A stretch of DNA of 64,000 bases from Amaurobius ferox. Lineage: Eukaryota; Arthropoda; Arachnida; Araneae; Amaurobiidae. How positions within the stretch are numbered: position 1 is the first letter of the stretch; each line of letters opens with the position of its first letter. The notes under the pieces are model-generated. The model ran no database searches. It worked only from the letters and a program-made list of their open reading frames with translations, and had not been told where the DNA came from. Shown one piece after another: positions 23,098 through 33,059 of this stretch. Location of the stretch: positions 74,466,730 to 74,530,729 of the forward strand of contig OX578136.1 in assembly GCA_951213105.1 (NCBI GenBank), given 5' to 3'. A program made the position numbers and the translations under genes.

Positions 23098-23583
23098 GGA
23101 CAAGGTGGAGCCCCTTCTGCAATTACAACACTATATTTTGACATTATTTCTCTCATCCGAGTTCTAATCACGTTAATTACAAAATGTTCTACCTAATTCC
23201 ATTTTTTTACAGAATGCATATGCATATAGAATTTCATGGCTGTATGTACCCTCTCTCTTAAAATATCTAATTTCGAATTATTCGTGTTTTAATTAACTGT
23301 TTCTAATTTCCTACAGAATGGTAGAATATTTTGAAATCAATATGATTAAAACACAGATTATTCAAAATGAGAGATTTTACAAAAGTGAGAGAAAGTACGT
23401 ACGTATTGCCATGAAATTCTATATGTAGATGCATTCTGAAAAAAAAAAATCAGAATTAGGTATAACATTTTATAATTAACGTTATTAGAGCACGAATAAG
23501 AGAGAGGGTGTGTGTGTGTGTCAAAAATATAGTGCGATCAAAATATAGTGTTGTAACTGCAGAAAGAGGTCAACCTTGTTTCG
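23098..23583. repeat. Central long inverted repeat (arms ~240 bp)
   Basis: Arms share AATTACAACACTATATTTTG, TAATCACGTTAATTA, CAGAATGCAT-TACATATAG, AATTTCATGGC and a CTCTCTCTT tract. Outer edges match the GTGTGGTAATTG termini at 20633 and 25640, so this looks like two element ends facing each other. Confidence 0.65.
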
Positions 23584-25674
23584 AAAGAGTAGGATTCAAG
23601 GGCGAACATAAAACTTTTTCCAAGGGATGGCCAAACTCAAGAATGAGACATAATTATGTACGAGCTTGATATCTACATTTGCGACCTTGACCGTCTACGG
23701 GAGAGCAAGTGCCCTTCCCGTTCCTCTATGGGCGCCCATGGCAAGGGCACACATAAAATTTTTTTAAAGGGGAAACTCAAACTCAAGGATGAGACTTGTA
23801 ATATCGACTAGCTTGATACTTACTTTGGGACCTTGAACGTCCAAGGGAGGGCAAGCGCCCCCTTGCTCTCCCCTATGGACGCCCATGGCAAATGTGACCA
23901 TAGAACTTATTAAAGCTGAGGCAAACTCAAGGACAAGACGTACAATATCGATTAGCTTGATACAGACATTTATGGCTTTCAAAATTTTTATGGGCTCCCA
24001 TGGCGAGGGTGTCCACAGTGCATTTTCTAAGAGCGTACTCAGATGAGACGTACAATATCTACTAGTTTGACACCTACTTTTGTGACCTTGAATACTTACG
24101 GAAAGACAAATGCTCCCTTACATCTATGGACTCCCCCTTACGTATGGATGCTCCCTTACATCTATGGACGCCCCCTTACGTCTCCCTTACGTATGGATGC
24201 TCCCTTACGTCTATGGACGCCCATGGCAAGGACGTCAATAGAACTTTTTCCAGCGGGGACAATCTCAAGGACGAGACTTACAGTATTCATTAGTTTGATA
24301 TTCGTGACTTTCAACATCCCATATGGGCGCCCATGGCAAGTGTGCAATGTTTTAATATGTCACAGAGACATTTGGAGGTTCTGGAAAGACTGTTTACCGT
24401 CCCTGAGGAAATCGAAACTTTAGTCGATGTGGAACGCCTCATCCTTGAGTTTGTCGCCGATAGAATTAGTTCTATGGGTGTCCTTGCCATGGACGCCCAT
24501 AAGGGAACGTAATGTGTAACTTGCCCTACTGTGTACGTTTAAGGCTACAAATGTAGATTACAAGCAAGTCGATATGAAACGCCTCATCCTTGAATTTGTC
24601 ACCGATGGAATTAATTCTACGAGTGTCCTTGCCGTGGGCGCCCATAAAGGAATGCAAGGGAAAACTTGCCCTACTATGGGCGTTTAATGTTGCAAATGTA
24701 GTCTTCAAGCTAGTAGATATTGAACTCCTCATCCTTGATTTTGCCCTATTGGAAAATGTTACATTGGCGCCCATAGTGGAAGGAAAGGATGACACTTGCC
24801 GTCCCATAGACGTTCAAGGTTAGACATGCAAGTCTCAATTTAGTCGATGTGGAACGCCTCATCCTTGAGTTTGTCGCCGATGGAATTAGTTCTATGGGTG
24901 TCCTTACCATGGGCGCCCATAAGGGAATGCGAGATAAAACTTGCCCTACTGTGTACGTTTAAGGTTACAAATGTAGATTACAAGCAAGTCGATATGAACC
25001 GCCTCATCCTTGAATTTGTCACCGATGGAATTAATTCTATGGGTGTCCTTGCCATGGGCGCCCATAAGGGAATGCAAGAGAAAACTTGCCCTACTGTGGA
25101 CGTTTAATGTTGCAAATGTAGTCTTCAAGCTAGTAGATATTGAACTCCTCATCCTTGATTTTGCCCTATTGGAAAATGTTACATGGGCGCCCATAGTGGA
25201 GGACAAGTAGGACACTTGCCCTCTCATAGATGACTCATTAGACTTGTTAGCTAATCGATGTTGAACGCCTCAACCTTCAGTTTGTCACCATGAAAAAAGC
25301 TCTATGGGCGCCCATAGGAGAGGACAAGGGGTGCACTTGTTCTCCCCTAGGACATTTAAGATCACAAATGTAGATTTCAAGCTAGTCGATATTGTAGGTA
25401 TAATCATATAGTTTGCACCTCTAGAAAAATTCTATTTGCGCTTTGCCTTGGGCGTCCATAGAGGAGCGCAAGGGGGCATTTACCCTCCCTTGAAAGTTTA
25501 AAGGTAACAAATGTAAACATCAAGCTAGTCAATTTTTTACGTTTCATACTTTAGTTTGACCACCGCAGGAAAAAGTATTTTTAGCATTCTTTAATCCTAC
25601 TTCTTTCAATCAAGGTCGACTCCCTCCTGCAATTACCACACTGTTTTTGATCGTACAATATTTTTGACATATAC

Positions 25675-25838
25675 ATTTTATGATATATATATTTTTGACA
25701 TTATATATATATATATTATAAATATTTTTTACATTAATATTTGACGTTATAAATATTTCTGACATATATATATATATATATATGTGTGTATATATATGTG
25801 TGTGTGTATATATATATATATATATGTGTGTATATATA

Positions 25839-25874
<36 letters not shown>

Positions 25875-25893
25875 GTGTGTGTGTGTATTTTCA
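25675..25893. repeat. Compound TA/TG microsatellite
   Basis: Long alternating TATATA and GTGTGT runs with TTTGACAT interspersions. Counterpart of the CA/TA tract at 20373-20461 in the opposite terminus. Confidence 0.85.
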
Positions 25894-26135
25894 ATATCAA
25901 AACAAAATCACGCATAAACTAATTGAACTGTACATTTCCTCATGAAGAAAACAAAGAACTCTATTCATTCACCGCGGCCACATATCTACGGACGTCCACA
26001 AAAAGACAAAAAGAAACAATCAATCGGAAGAGTTGAGTCTGCTAGTCTGCTGAAATTCGCGCCTGACGTACGTATCACGTGATATTCTGGCGGGAGTGCC
26101 TTTGCAGTGAATAAGCGCTCGTCCTAATCACAGAC

Positions 26136-28409
26136 TAATATTAGGGCTAATATAGCATTCGGTGATGAGGAGCTTTTCTATCCGTAGCCGCTTATGGGAT
26201 CTAGCACAGACTAATATTATATATAGTATTCTGTGGGATCTATTATACACCTTGTGAAAGAAGAAGGGTTCATTCCACATGGTAATAGAAATTTTCTTAA
26301 TGTTTCCTATCTTCATTTTTTTAATTTCTGTAGTCTGAGTTTGAGTATTTATAGTAATGTACTATTGCTCAATCTGAAACATGCATTTGTTTGGGTTAAT
26401 TAGAATTAAATACTCAGACTTGAAGAAGAATTTAATTCTGACTAATTATCGAATTTGGGCCGGTGCTGTTCTTTTCTCTTATTGACATTATGGCCGTGAT
26501 TTTGCTTCTATTGTAATGTTGATATTACTTGAATTTTTTATTATTACATTTTTCTTATATTATATATATATATATATATTTATTTAGCATTCCTGAATAG
26601 GTCGGCAAATTGCCAAGAGCCATATTATGGTAAATAAATACTTTCTGTAACAATTTTATTGTTGATTCCTACTTATTAAACAATGCTTTACATTTTTGTA
26701 ATTAGTTTCTTTCGTCTATCTCATTTTGTTGAAGAATTCGTTAACTTAACTATTCAAATTATCCGCAAATTGCGCTGCAATCCATTTTATTCGACCGGCA
26801 TTGTCACTTACCTAATGTGCACACGCACGGACCTTTCCATACAAATTTATTGGGATGCTTGAATCAATAAATCTAAGATATGATGTATTTTGTTTACAAG
26901 AATTGTAAGATTAAAAGTATATTTTAAGACGCTCGTTATGAACTGCGTGTGTTAGTGTTTCGCAGATTTATCTAGTAAGCTTTCATGTACTAGTAGCCAC
27001 TATGGCTAGTAACTTTCTGTCATTGACCTTATACAATTCCAATAAATAGTCAATAAAATTGTAGAAACTAGCCATATAAATGTAAAATAGAACAACTATA
27101 CTATCTAAATATCTCTTTTGTATGTCAGTTTTTATGAAATATGACTTAAAGGTAATTTAAAATTAAAACATTCTTTTTATATTGAACAGGCATTCACTTC
27201 TTTTATTTAATAAGAAACATTTTTATAATTTATATTGTTACATTTAAATTATAGTAACATGTGTTTAAGCCAGTGGCTAGTAACGAATTAAGTTTGGCTA
27301 ATAAGCATGTGGAATCAAACTAGCCAGTGGCTACTAAATTTCAGAATAATACTTTAAGGCATAAGTAACATAAAGTAATAAAACCCCATATTCGTATAGA
27401 CATCTGAAAAGCTATAAAGAAAAATAACATTAAAACTCTGTTTACTTCTAATAGTTGCCCGCATAGTTTAACATGTTAATGGAATTATAAAATACGTGCC
27501 ATTTTTATTTTCTCATACTTACTATGGAATATAGTATAGATAAAGTATTGTTTTCACGAAAATTTTCAATTTCGAGATTCCGGTGTCATATGTTTTAGGA
27601 CCTCCTGAACACGTTCTGACTATTTTTAGATGGATGACTGCCTGTGGTCGAGTTCTTGTATGCACGATAACTACCACAAATATTAATGTATTATCACAAA
27701 ACTTTATATCCGACTTTGTTTTCGAGAAATCTAGAACTAGATAGAATTTTTTTTACATTCGAGTGGAAACTTCGAAAATTTATATTTTCTTAATATGGCA
27801 GTGCAAGACCAAATTTGACATAATTATGCACAAAAGGGTTTATTTATGCCTCAATGGTCACAAAACTTGACATCTTTTGTCATTATAGTGAAAATTTTGA
27901 CGCGGTTTTTTGTGTTCATGACGTCATTAGCCCCTCAGGTGGTGGTGGTGGGGGGGAGTTAGCCTATCTCCGAGGGAGTACATTTTAATAATTAGTATTG
28001 ATCTAATATTTTTTCAAGTCCTTTAAAATGAAAGGTAACATGCTATAATTGTGACATTTGGATCAACGATACAGATTTTTCAAATACATTCTTGCAAAAC
28101 TTGAGAAAAAAAAATTACAAGATACTTAGAAATGTATTCTGGTATCAGAAAGTTGAGTTAAACCACCCCAGTTCATAATGCTTTAAATTTCAAGGAATTT
28201 GATGCACAGAAAAGTTATGAATGACTTTTAATTGTGAAGGTCTCATATTTAAGACTCCTAGTCATTTCGAATGCACTGGTGGAAATGACTATTAATAAAT
28301 ATAGCCAATTCTAAAATTATTTTAATTGTTTTTTCCGTTTGGCATCTTCTTAATGTTGGTAACTCTATTTTTACATTATTTTATTGAATCTTGTTATAAA
28401 ACTTTTTAG
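26136..28409. other. AT-rich region with a short inverted repeat
   Basis: A palindrome CACAGACTAATATT / AGTATTCTGTG lies at about 26205-26235. TACTAGTAGCCACTATGGC (26988) and its inverse CTAGCCAGTGGCTACT (27322) may bound a small MITE of ~350 bp. The remainder has a (TA)n at 26563-26579 and nothing coding that I can support. A splice acceptor for the next gene ends it. Confidence 0.35.
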
Positions 28410-28419
28410 GTTGGCAAAG

Positions 28420-28578
28420 ATGAAAATTTGGAGCATCATCTTTTTCATACTTTTGGCTGCTATGGCTTTCCTGACCGCTGATGGAGAGATCTCCATCGGA
28501 ACTCGTACCAAATCCTGCATATCTGTAAATGGCAAGAAAGTCTGTAAAGAAGTTTACAAAGAGAGCAACATAAGATGA
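28420..28578 (+). CDS. Small secreted peptide gene 1 (52 residues)
   Basis: The start ATG at 28420 lies 10 nt after a plausible splice acceptor (ACTTTTTAG at 28401-28409), so a non-coding first exon is expected upstream. The product opens with a clear signal peptide: MKIWS, a hydrophobic run IIFFILLAAMAFL, and probable cleavage after the TADG region. The mature part is about 30 residues, basic, with two cysteines in SCISVNGKKVC. Gene 2 (57674) has the same two-cysteine motif and the same placement of an acceptor just before the start codon, so they look like paralogues. Unlike gene 2 there is no Ser/Gly-rich tail: the frame stops 16 residues after the second cysteine. It may be a shorter paralogue or one truncated by mutation. 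Function unknown; export from the cell is the only inference I would make. Possible AATAAA at about 28861. Confidence 0.6.
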   Translation: MKIWSIIFFILLAAMAFLTADGEISIGTRTKSCISVNGKKVCKEVYKESNIR

Positions 28579-29328
28579 ATACAGTGTGGCCTTAGCGATA
28601 AAATAATGGTAATATTTCAAATTAAATTTTATGTAATTTTCAGAATGCAAGTATTTTATTTAGAAATTTTTAATTATTCAGAAATTTTTAATAGTGCATT
28701 AAATGTTTAAATTTAACGACGAAAGTCATTAAGTACCAAATAAAAATTCAACTGTAATAATGGCAGGATTTACCAAGTTTAAAATACTTGCTAATTGCAC
28801 CATACATAAAACAACATTTTGCACTTTTATCCAAGAACCTAATCTCAAATCTCAGCCCTTAATAAATTAAACTATTCATGTACGAGGGGGGAATGTTATA
28901 TTCTCCTGTTCTTAATTTGAAGCTGAGTCTCCTTGGTCTCAAAAATTCACATATTAGTTTCTCTTTTACATTGTTATATTTTCCTTGCTTTTATAATATT
29001 TATTTCATATATACCAAAATGAACAACAATGCTTGAGAGCCTGTATGAACTCCTACTGAGAGAAAAACTGCCTGTTGATCTTTATACAAGTGTATTAACT
29101 GAGCGATTTTCATTTAGTTTCAGAAGAAGGAAACGTTACGCAACAGGAAATAAGTGATTAGCATGCCGACATTAATGTAGGCTTCGAGTTCAAATCTCTC
29201 ATCTAGTGAGGCTCCAACCACGGGGCTCAGACAACAAAAACATTAACTAAGTTGGTTCCGAAGAGCATATGGTAAGAAAAGTCTCTAGTCACTAATAGTT
29301 TATGAGCACAACAGGTTATAAATCCGGT
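28579..29328. other. 3' flank of gene 1, nothing else assigned
   Basis: Contains AATAAA near 28861 and a GCTTCGAG-rich short stretch. An acceptor-like TTTCAG precedes 29122 with a 10-codon frame only. Confidence 0.3.
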
Positions 29329-30459
29329 ACAGATTTGATATAAAGAATTTGTTTTTCTCAGCTTTTTTTGCGAGCGATAAGTCGCCAAATGTGGCACGAA
29401 AATAAATTGCATTTGGCGCAAAATGTCTTTTTCTGGCAACACCTTTTAGCCTTCTGATATCGTCGGCTGCGGCTATTTTGATTTGTTTTGTTGTTGCTGT
29501 GTGTGTAAAAACGTGTCTGTGTGTGTTAAAAACGTGAATATCATACAGGAATTAAAGACCACAATGTGGAAACAATTATTTGTGCAATTTGGATATTTAC
29601 ACATGTTTTTCTTTGAAAAGTTTTGGATTTCATTAAACCAGGTACTGTGTTTTGATTTTGTTGTCCACGTAGTTGTCGCACAAATAGCTACGTGAGACGT
29701 ATAAGTATCGTTTCTTTTAAATTTCTTTAAAAAGTATCCTTTCTTTTAAATTTCTTTAAAGTATCGTTTCTTTTAAATTCCTTTAAAGTACAAACTTTTT
29801 TCTAAATATCGTTTTCTCTTAAATTTAGTTAAAGTACAAAATTTCGTGATTGGCATTTTTATGCATTTTTAATTATATATGCTTTGTTAAAGTACAAACG
29901 TTTTTATAACATTTCGTATTTTTTCTAAGTATTGTTAATTATTGTTAATTATCGACATTTTTAATTATATATGTTTATATTTTTTACGTGCAATATTCAA
30001 GATGGCATCTGTTTGGACTTTTCTAACACAGTATGCGTTGGCGCCAGTCTTGGCGACAAAAAAAAAATGGCGGATTTAGCCAAATTCTGGTTGAACCGGA
30101 AAATAGGCCCCCACTCATTTTTGAAAGTACGATTCCGCGCCAAGTTGGCGCGATTCATCGGGTTGCAATTTCATTTCGTATACTTCGCCAATTCTGGTAG
30201 CCCACGGCTTCTGGTAACCCACTGACATCCAATCAGCGCTCGGCTGTTTGGGAATCTGCATTTTAATAGGCAGTAATAGTCTTCTGTGTATTTCATCAGA
30301 CCTTTTTCGATCGAATTCGTTGACTCTTGTTTTTACAGATCTTTTTCGATCGATTTGCAAAGATTTAAACACGTATAAACTTTTTGGAATACATATTTAA
30401 AACATTCCTCGTAATTCATGGACATTAACATTTTACGCAAATTTTCAATAAATATGCAG

Positions 30460-30656
30460 GTTCCGATGTTAAATGTACGTGTATGTTCAAGAAAACGTGC
30501 TGCGGTGTTGAATGTACGTGTATGTTCAAGAAAACGTGCTGCGGTGTTGAATGTACGTGTATGTTCAAGAAAACGTGCTGCGGTGTTGAATGTACGTGTA
30601 AGAAAACGTGTTCCGGTGTGGATGTAATTAAAAATATGGATATTTGTTACATAAAG
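30460..30656 (+). CDS. Candidate exon of 13-residue Cys-rich tandem repeats
   Basis: The segment lies between an acceptor (ATATGCAG, ending 30459) and a consensus donor (AAG then GTGAGT, GT at 30657). It has one frame of 65 codons, entered in phase 1 and left in phase 0. The unit is 39 bp = 13 codons (CTCMFKKTCCGVE), three near-perfect copies plus a degenerate fourth (CTCKKTCSGVD), followed by VIKNMDICYIK. CxC and CC pairs with lysines recall metal-binding or disulphide-rich peptides. Cautions: a second frame is also open through the repeat (30418-30627, LNVRVCSRKRAAV units), the copies are almost identical at the DNA level, and a minisatellite inside a mobile element would look the same. No signal-peptide exon was found. 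Confidence 0.3.
30474..30610 (+). repeat. 39-bp minisatellite
   Basis: Unit TGTACGTGTATGTTCAAGAA plus AACGTGCTGCGGTGTTGAA. About 3.3 copies, nearly identical, unlike the AT-rich surroundings. Confidence 0.9.
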
Positions 30657-31300
30657 GTGAGTTCTTTTCTTTGTTCATCCCGTGTTTTGAAATTGTCTTT
30701 TGTATTTTTCCGTGTTTTAAAATGGGTTTCTTAATTTTAAAGTATCGTTTTTTTCTTGATTTTTGTTAAAGTACAAACATTTTTCTAAGTATCGTTTTCT
30801 CTGAATTAAGTTAAAGTACAAACTTTTTTCTATGTATCGTTTTTCCTTAAATTTCGTTAAAGTACAAACTTTTTTCTAAGTATCGTTTTTTCTTAAATTT
30901 TGTTAAAGTACAAACGTTTTTCTAAGTTCTGTTTTTTTTTTAAATTTAGTTAAAGTACAATCTGCCATTACGCGATATTTTTATACGTCTGCCATTACGC
31001 AATATTTTTAAAATGCACAAAAATCGTATTTTGTAATATTTTTATGAGTTATTCACTTTTATTTATATTCAATTGCAATATCATTTAACAAAATTCCAGT
31101 TCATAAAAGTATAGAATACGATGTCATTTTGGTAGGAGGAGCCTATTTTAAAACACAGGAAAATACGTCACTTCAGTTGGGAGGAGTCAATTTCAAAACA
31201 CGGGGAAACGCGCCATCTTGGCGCAATTTTGTACTTAGAAAAATGAGTGGGGGTCTATTATCCGGTTTTACCCAAATTCTTTATATCAAATCTGTTCCAC

Positions 31301-32079
31301 ACTTTGAGAACCAAAATAAATCATCAGTCCATCACTCCTAACTATCAGATTGATATGCCCCATAGAAGTGGTGGACAATGACTTCAGAATAAAAACTCAT
31401 CTGTGCTGAAAAGACGGCCCACTTCAGACGAGATAAAGAAATCTCACAACATAAAATCACTGTAAATCCACTTGCATTTATTTGCTGATATGTCATGCAT
31501 TATGTCATGGAGTATCTAACGTTGAACAGTCATATCTCGACGTTCAACAGTAAAACCCCATTCCCTTCTTTCTGTATTTTCACCAAAAGTATCTTTACTC
31601 TTTCGCTACTGTTATCCACGATCATGACTAGATTCTAATCCATAAAATAAATAACAATAATTTTCATCCATAAAATAAATTTGTCGTGTGGGAGTCGTTA
31701 AAATTTGAAAATAGAAATTAGAACTATACAATATTCCAAATATTGCAAAATCAAATAAAACTGAAAAACAATTTTATTGTTAACATACACTTTAAAACAT
31801 ATGTTATTCATACCTTAATTTGTGAAGTTAGAAATTTCCATGCACAAAGTTTGAAAAAATATAGTTTTTAATCTTCTAAAGGTAAAATAGATGATTATGG
31901 TACATTTATTAACTCAATCAAAATGGCCATTTTTATAAAGTATTTTGTTTATTTAATTTTGGTTTGTATAAAGTGTTTATTAAAATATTCCTCACAATTA
32001 TTATCCGCTAGGAACCAATATTGAAAAAGATTTATTAAACAGACAAAAATTTTGATTGGTATAAAGCATGTTTAAAAAA
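31301..32079. other. AT-rich spacer, nothing assigned
   Basis: No frame, RNA or repeat recognised. Confidence 0.4.
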
Positions 32080-32825
32080 TCTGATGTGATCAACCAGCAC
32101 ATGTTTTCCCTGCAGACTCAAATTAATTTTTTCTTTATTTTATTAGTAATTCATTACATTGAGTTTAATGGCACAAAATAACACACATAATTATTTTAAA
32201 TTACACTGAATTTGCACTTTTAATTCAGTTTTCATTTTCATTTAATAACTGGACATATTTTCAAAGGTGGCGTAGCGAAAATGCGAAAAAACTAAAATAC
32301 CTGGAACAGCTAGTCCTAGAGTAATGGGATTGATCTCATTCTTTTCATCATCAAACATAAAGTATAAAATAAGAATTTAATTGATATATTTGAGCATATG
32401 TAGTCTTTTATTTTTAGATTTAACGATTTTTGCGGACCATTTCGCAAAAGATGCAGATTCTTTTTTTCCGAATCATACTAAAATCTAACCTGCACCAAGT
32501 TAAACTAGAAGTGATTTATCTACCAAATTTGGTGAAATTCAGTTTATTAGTTTTTCAGCTAGAGTGGATACAGGCAATTTTTGAGGGCCGTTTCTCAAAA
32601 AAAGAAGGCAAGTTTATTTTATCTCGAGTCATACTAAAATCTTATTAGCACCAGGATCATCCACAAGGGACTTACCTACCAAATTTTATGAAATTCGGCC
32701 ATTTAGGTTTTCAGTTAGATTGGATACAAAATCTGCACACACACATACAGACATCAGGCTAAAAATAGTTTTTCGTGTTCTAGAGGTCCCAAAGTATCTG
32801 GATCCGTCAAAAACTGGAGTTGCAA
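32080..32825 (+). mobile_element. Helentron-like family H copy, 3' end replaced
   Basis: Two modules present and the 5' end intact (TCTGATGTGATCAACCAGCA). It stops after AAAAACTGGAGTTGCAAT, before the hairpin, and joins GGTGGCTCGTG. A second H fragment at 43486-43543 joins GTGGCGGCTCGTG in the same way, so another repeat has invaded both. Confidence 0.6.
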
Positions 32826-32977
32826 TGGTGGCTCGTGTGCAGAAGTCGCAAGTCGTGCGACTTCCTCATAAAAAGCCCCTACATTATTATTTTTATTTAT
32901 ATAAATGTATTAAAAAATTTTGTAAGAAAATATTGCATATTTTACAAATTTTTTTTTAAATGTTCTTCCACAAAAGT

Positions 32978-33059
32978 GTAGTGCTGCTATCTGGTAACAC
33001 ATTCAGCAACTAAAATCGACAATGTAGTTGCTAAATGTGTTATAAGATGGCAGCACTAC
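32978..33059. ncRNA. Compact 82-nt hairpin (miRNA-precursor-like or mini-MITE)
   Basis: The 35-nt arms GTAGTGCTGC…AGCAACTA and TAGTTGCT…GCAGCACTAC pair with only about four non-Watson-Crick positions around a ~12-nt loop (AAATCGACAATG). Size and shape fit an animal pre-miRNA, on either strand. I do not recognise a known miRNA seed. A very small inverted-repeat transposon relic is equally possible: an AGTGTAG/CTACACT pair lies just outside. Confidence 0.35.

Larger units (their letters stand above)
20700..25590. repeat. Satellite-like ~190-bp units with palindrome ATGGGCGCCCAT, alternating orientation
   Basis: Each unit has the palindrome ATGGGCGCCCAT flanked on one side by GGCAAGG-CGTCCATAGAACTT-TTCCAGCGG. 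Next to it come 'aaactcaaggatgag-cgt', 'aatatcgactagcttgata' and 'gaccttgaacgtcc'. Orientation by eye: one sense about 20700-21420, the other 21865-22240, switched again 22240-22780, 22800-23085, 23600-24340 and 24420-25590. Switches fall on the palindrome itself. The block 24430-24810 is repeated almost exactly at 24850-25230. Open frames here (up to 141 codons) are repeat translations. Confidence 0.75.
20191..26135. mobile_element. ~6-kb foldback-like element with ~500-bp inverted termini
   Basis: The left terminus (20191-20690) and right terminus (25600-26135) are reverse-complement homologues. Matched landmarks include GCGCTTATTCACTGCA, CACGTGATA, ACGTCAGGCGCGAATTT, TACAGTTCAATTAGT, a CA/TA microsatellite on each side, GTCAAAAATATTG and GTGTGGTAATTG. 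Between them are ~190-bp units in alternating orientation and a central inverted repeat. Long inverted termini enclosing tandem short repeats resemble foldback/Galileo-type elements. No transposase is present, and an amplified satellite captured between repeats is an alternative reading. Confidence 0.6.
29329..31300. mobile_element. Inverted-repeat element (~2 kb) enclosing a Cys-rich repeat frame
   Basis: ACAGATTTGATATAAAGAAT at 29331 recurs in reverse at about 31278-31297. A second inverted pair, about 70 bp with GCGCCAAGTTGGCGC, CACTCATTTTT and CCGGAAAATAGGCCCCCACT, lies at 30083-30160 and 31210-31275. Both sides of the central exon-like segment carry minisatellites of AGTATCGTTTT…TTAAAGTACAAAC type: about 29703-29900 and 30741-30962, the latter five units of ~45 bp. 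No transposase and no clear target-site duplication, so boundaries are provisional. Confidence 0.45.

Noticed and set aside
20692..25227. Many 60-141 codon frames with 'LPWAPI' and 'LILEFV' motifs
   Set aside because: They are the satellite units read in several frames and both strands. Frames open on both strands at once over the same DNA argue against coding.
30474..30610. CRISPR-like array
   Set aside because: The 39-bp units are contiguous with no unique spacers, in a eukaryotic context.
30418..30627. Alternative frame through the 39-bp repeat (LNVRVCSRKRAAV units)
   Set aside because: It runs through the splice acceptor into intron-like sequence and ends without a donor; the Cys-rich frame fits the splice signals better, though I cannot exclude it.
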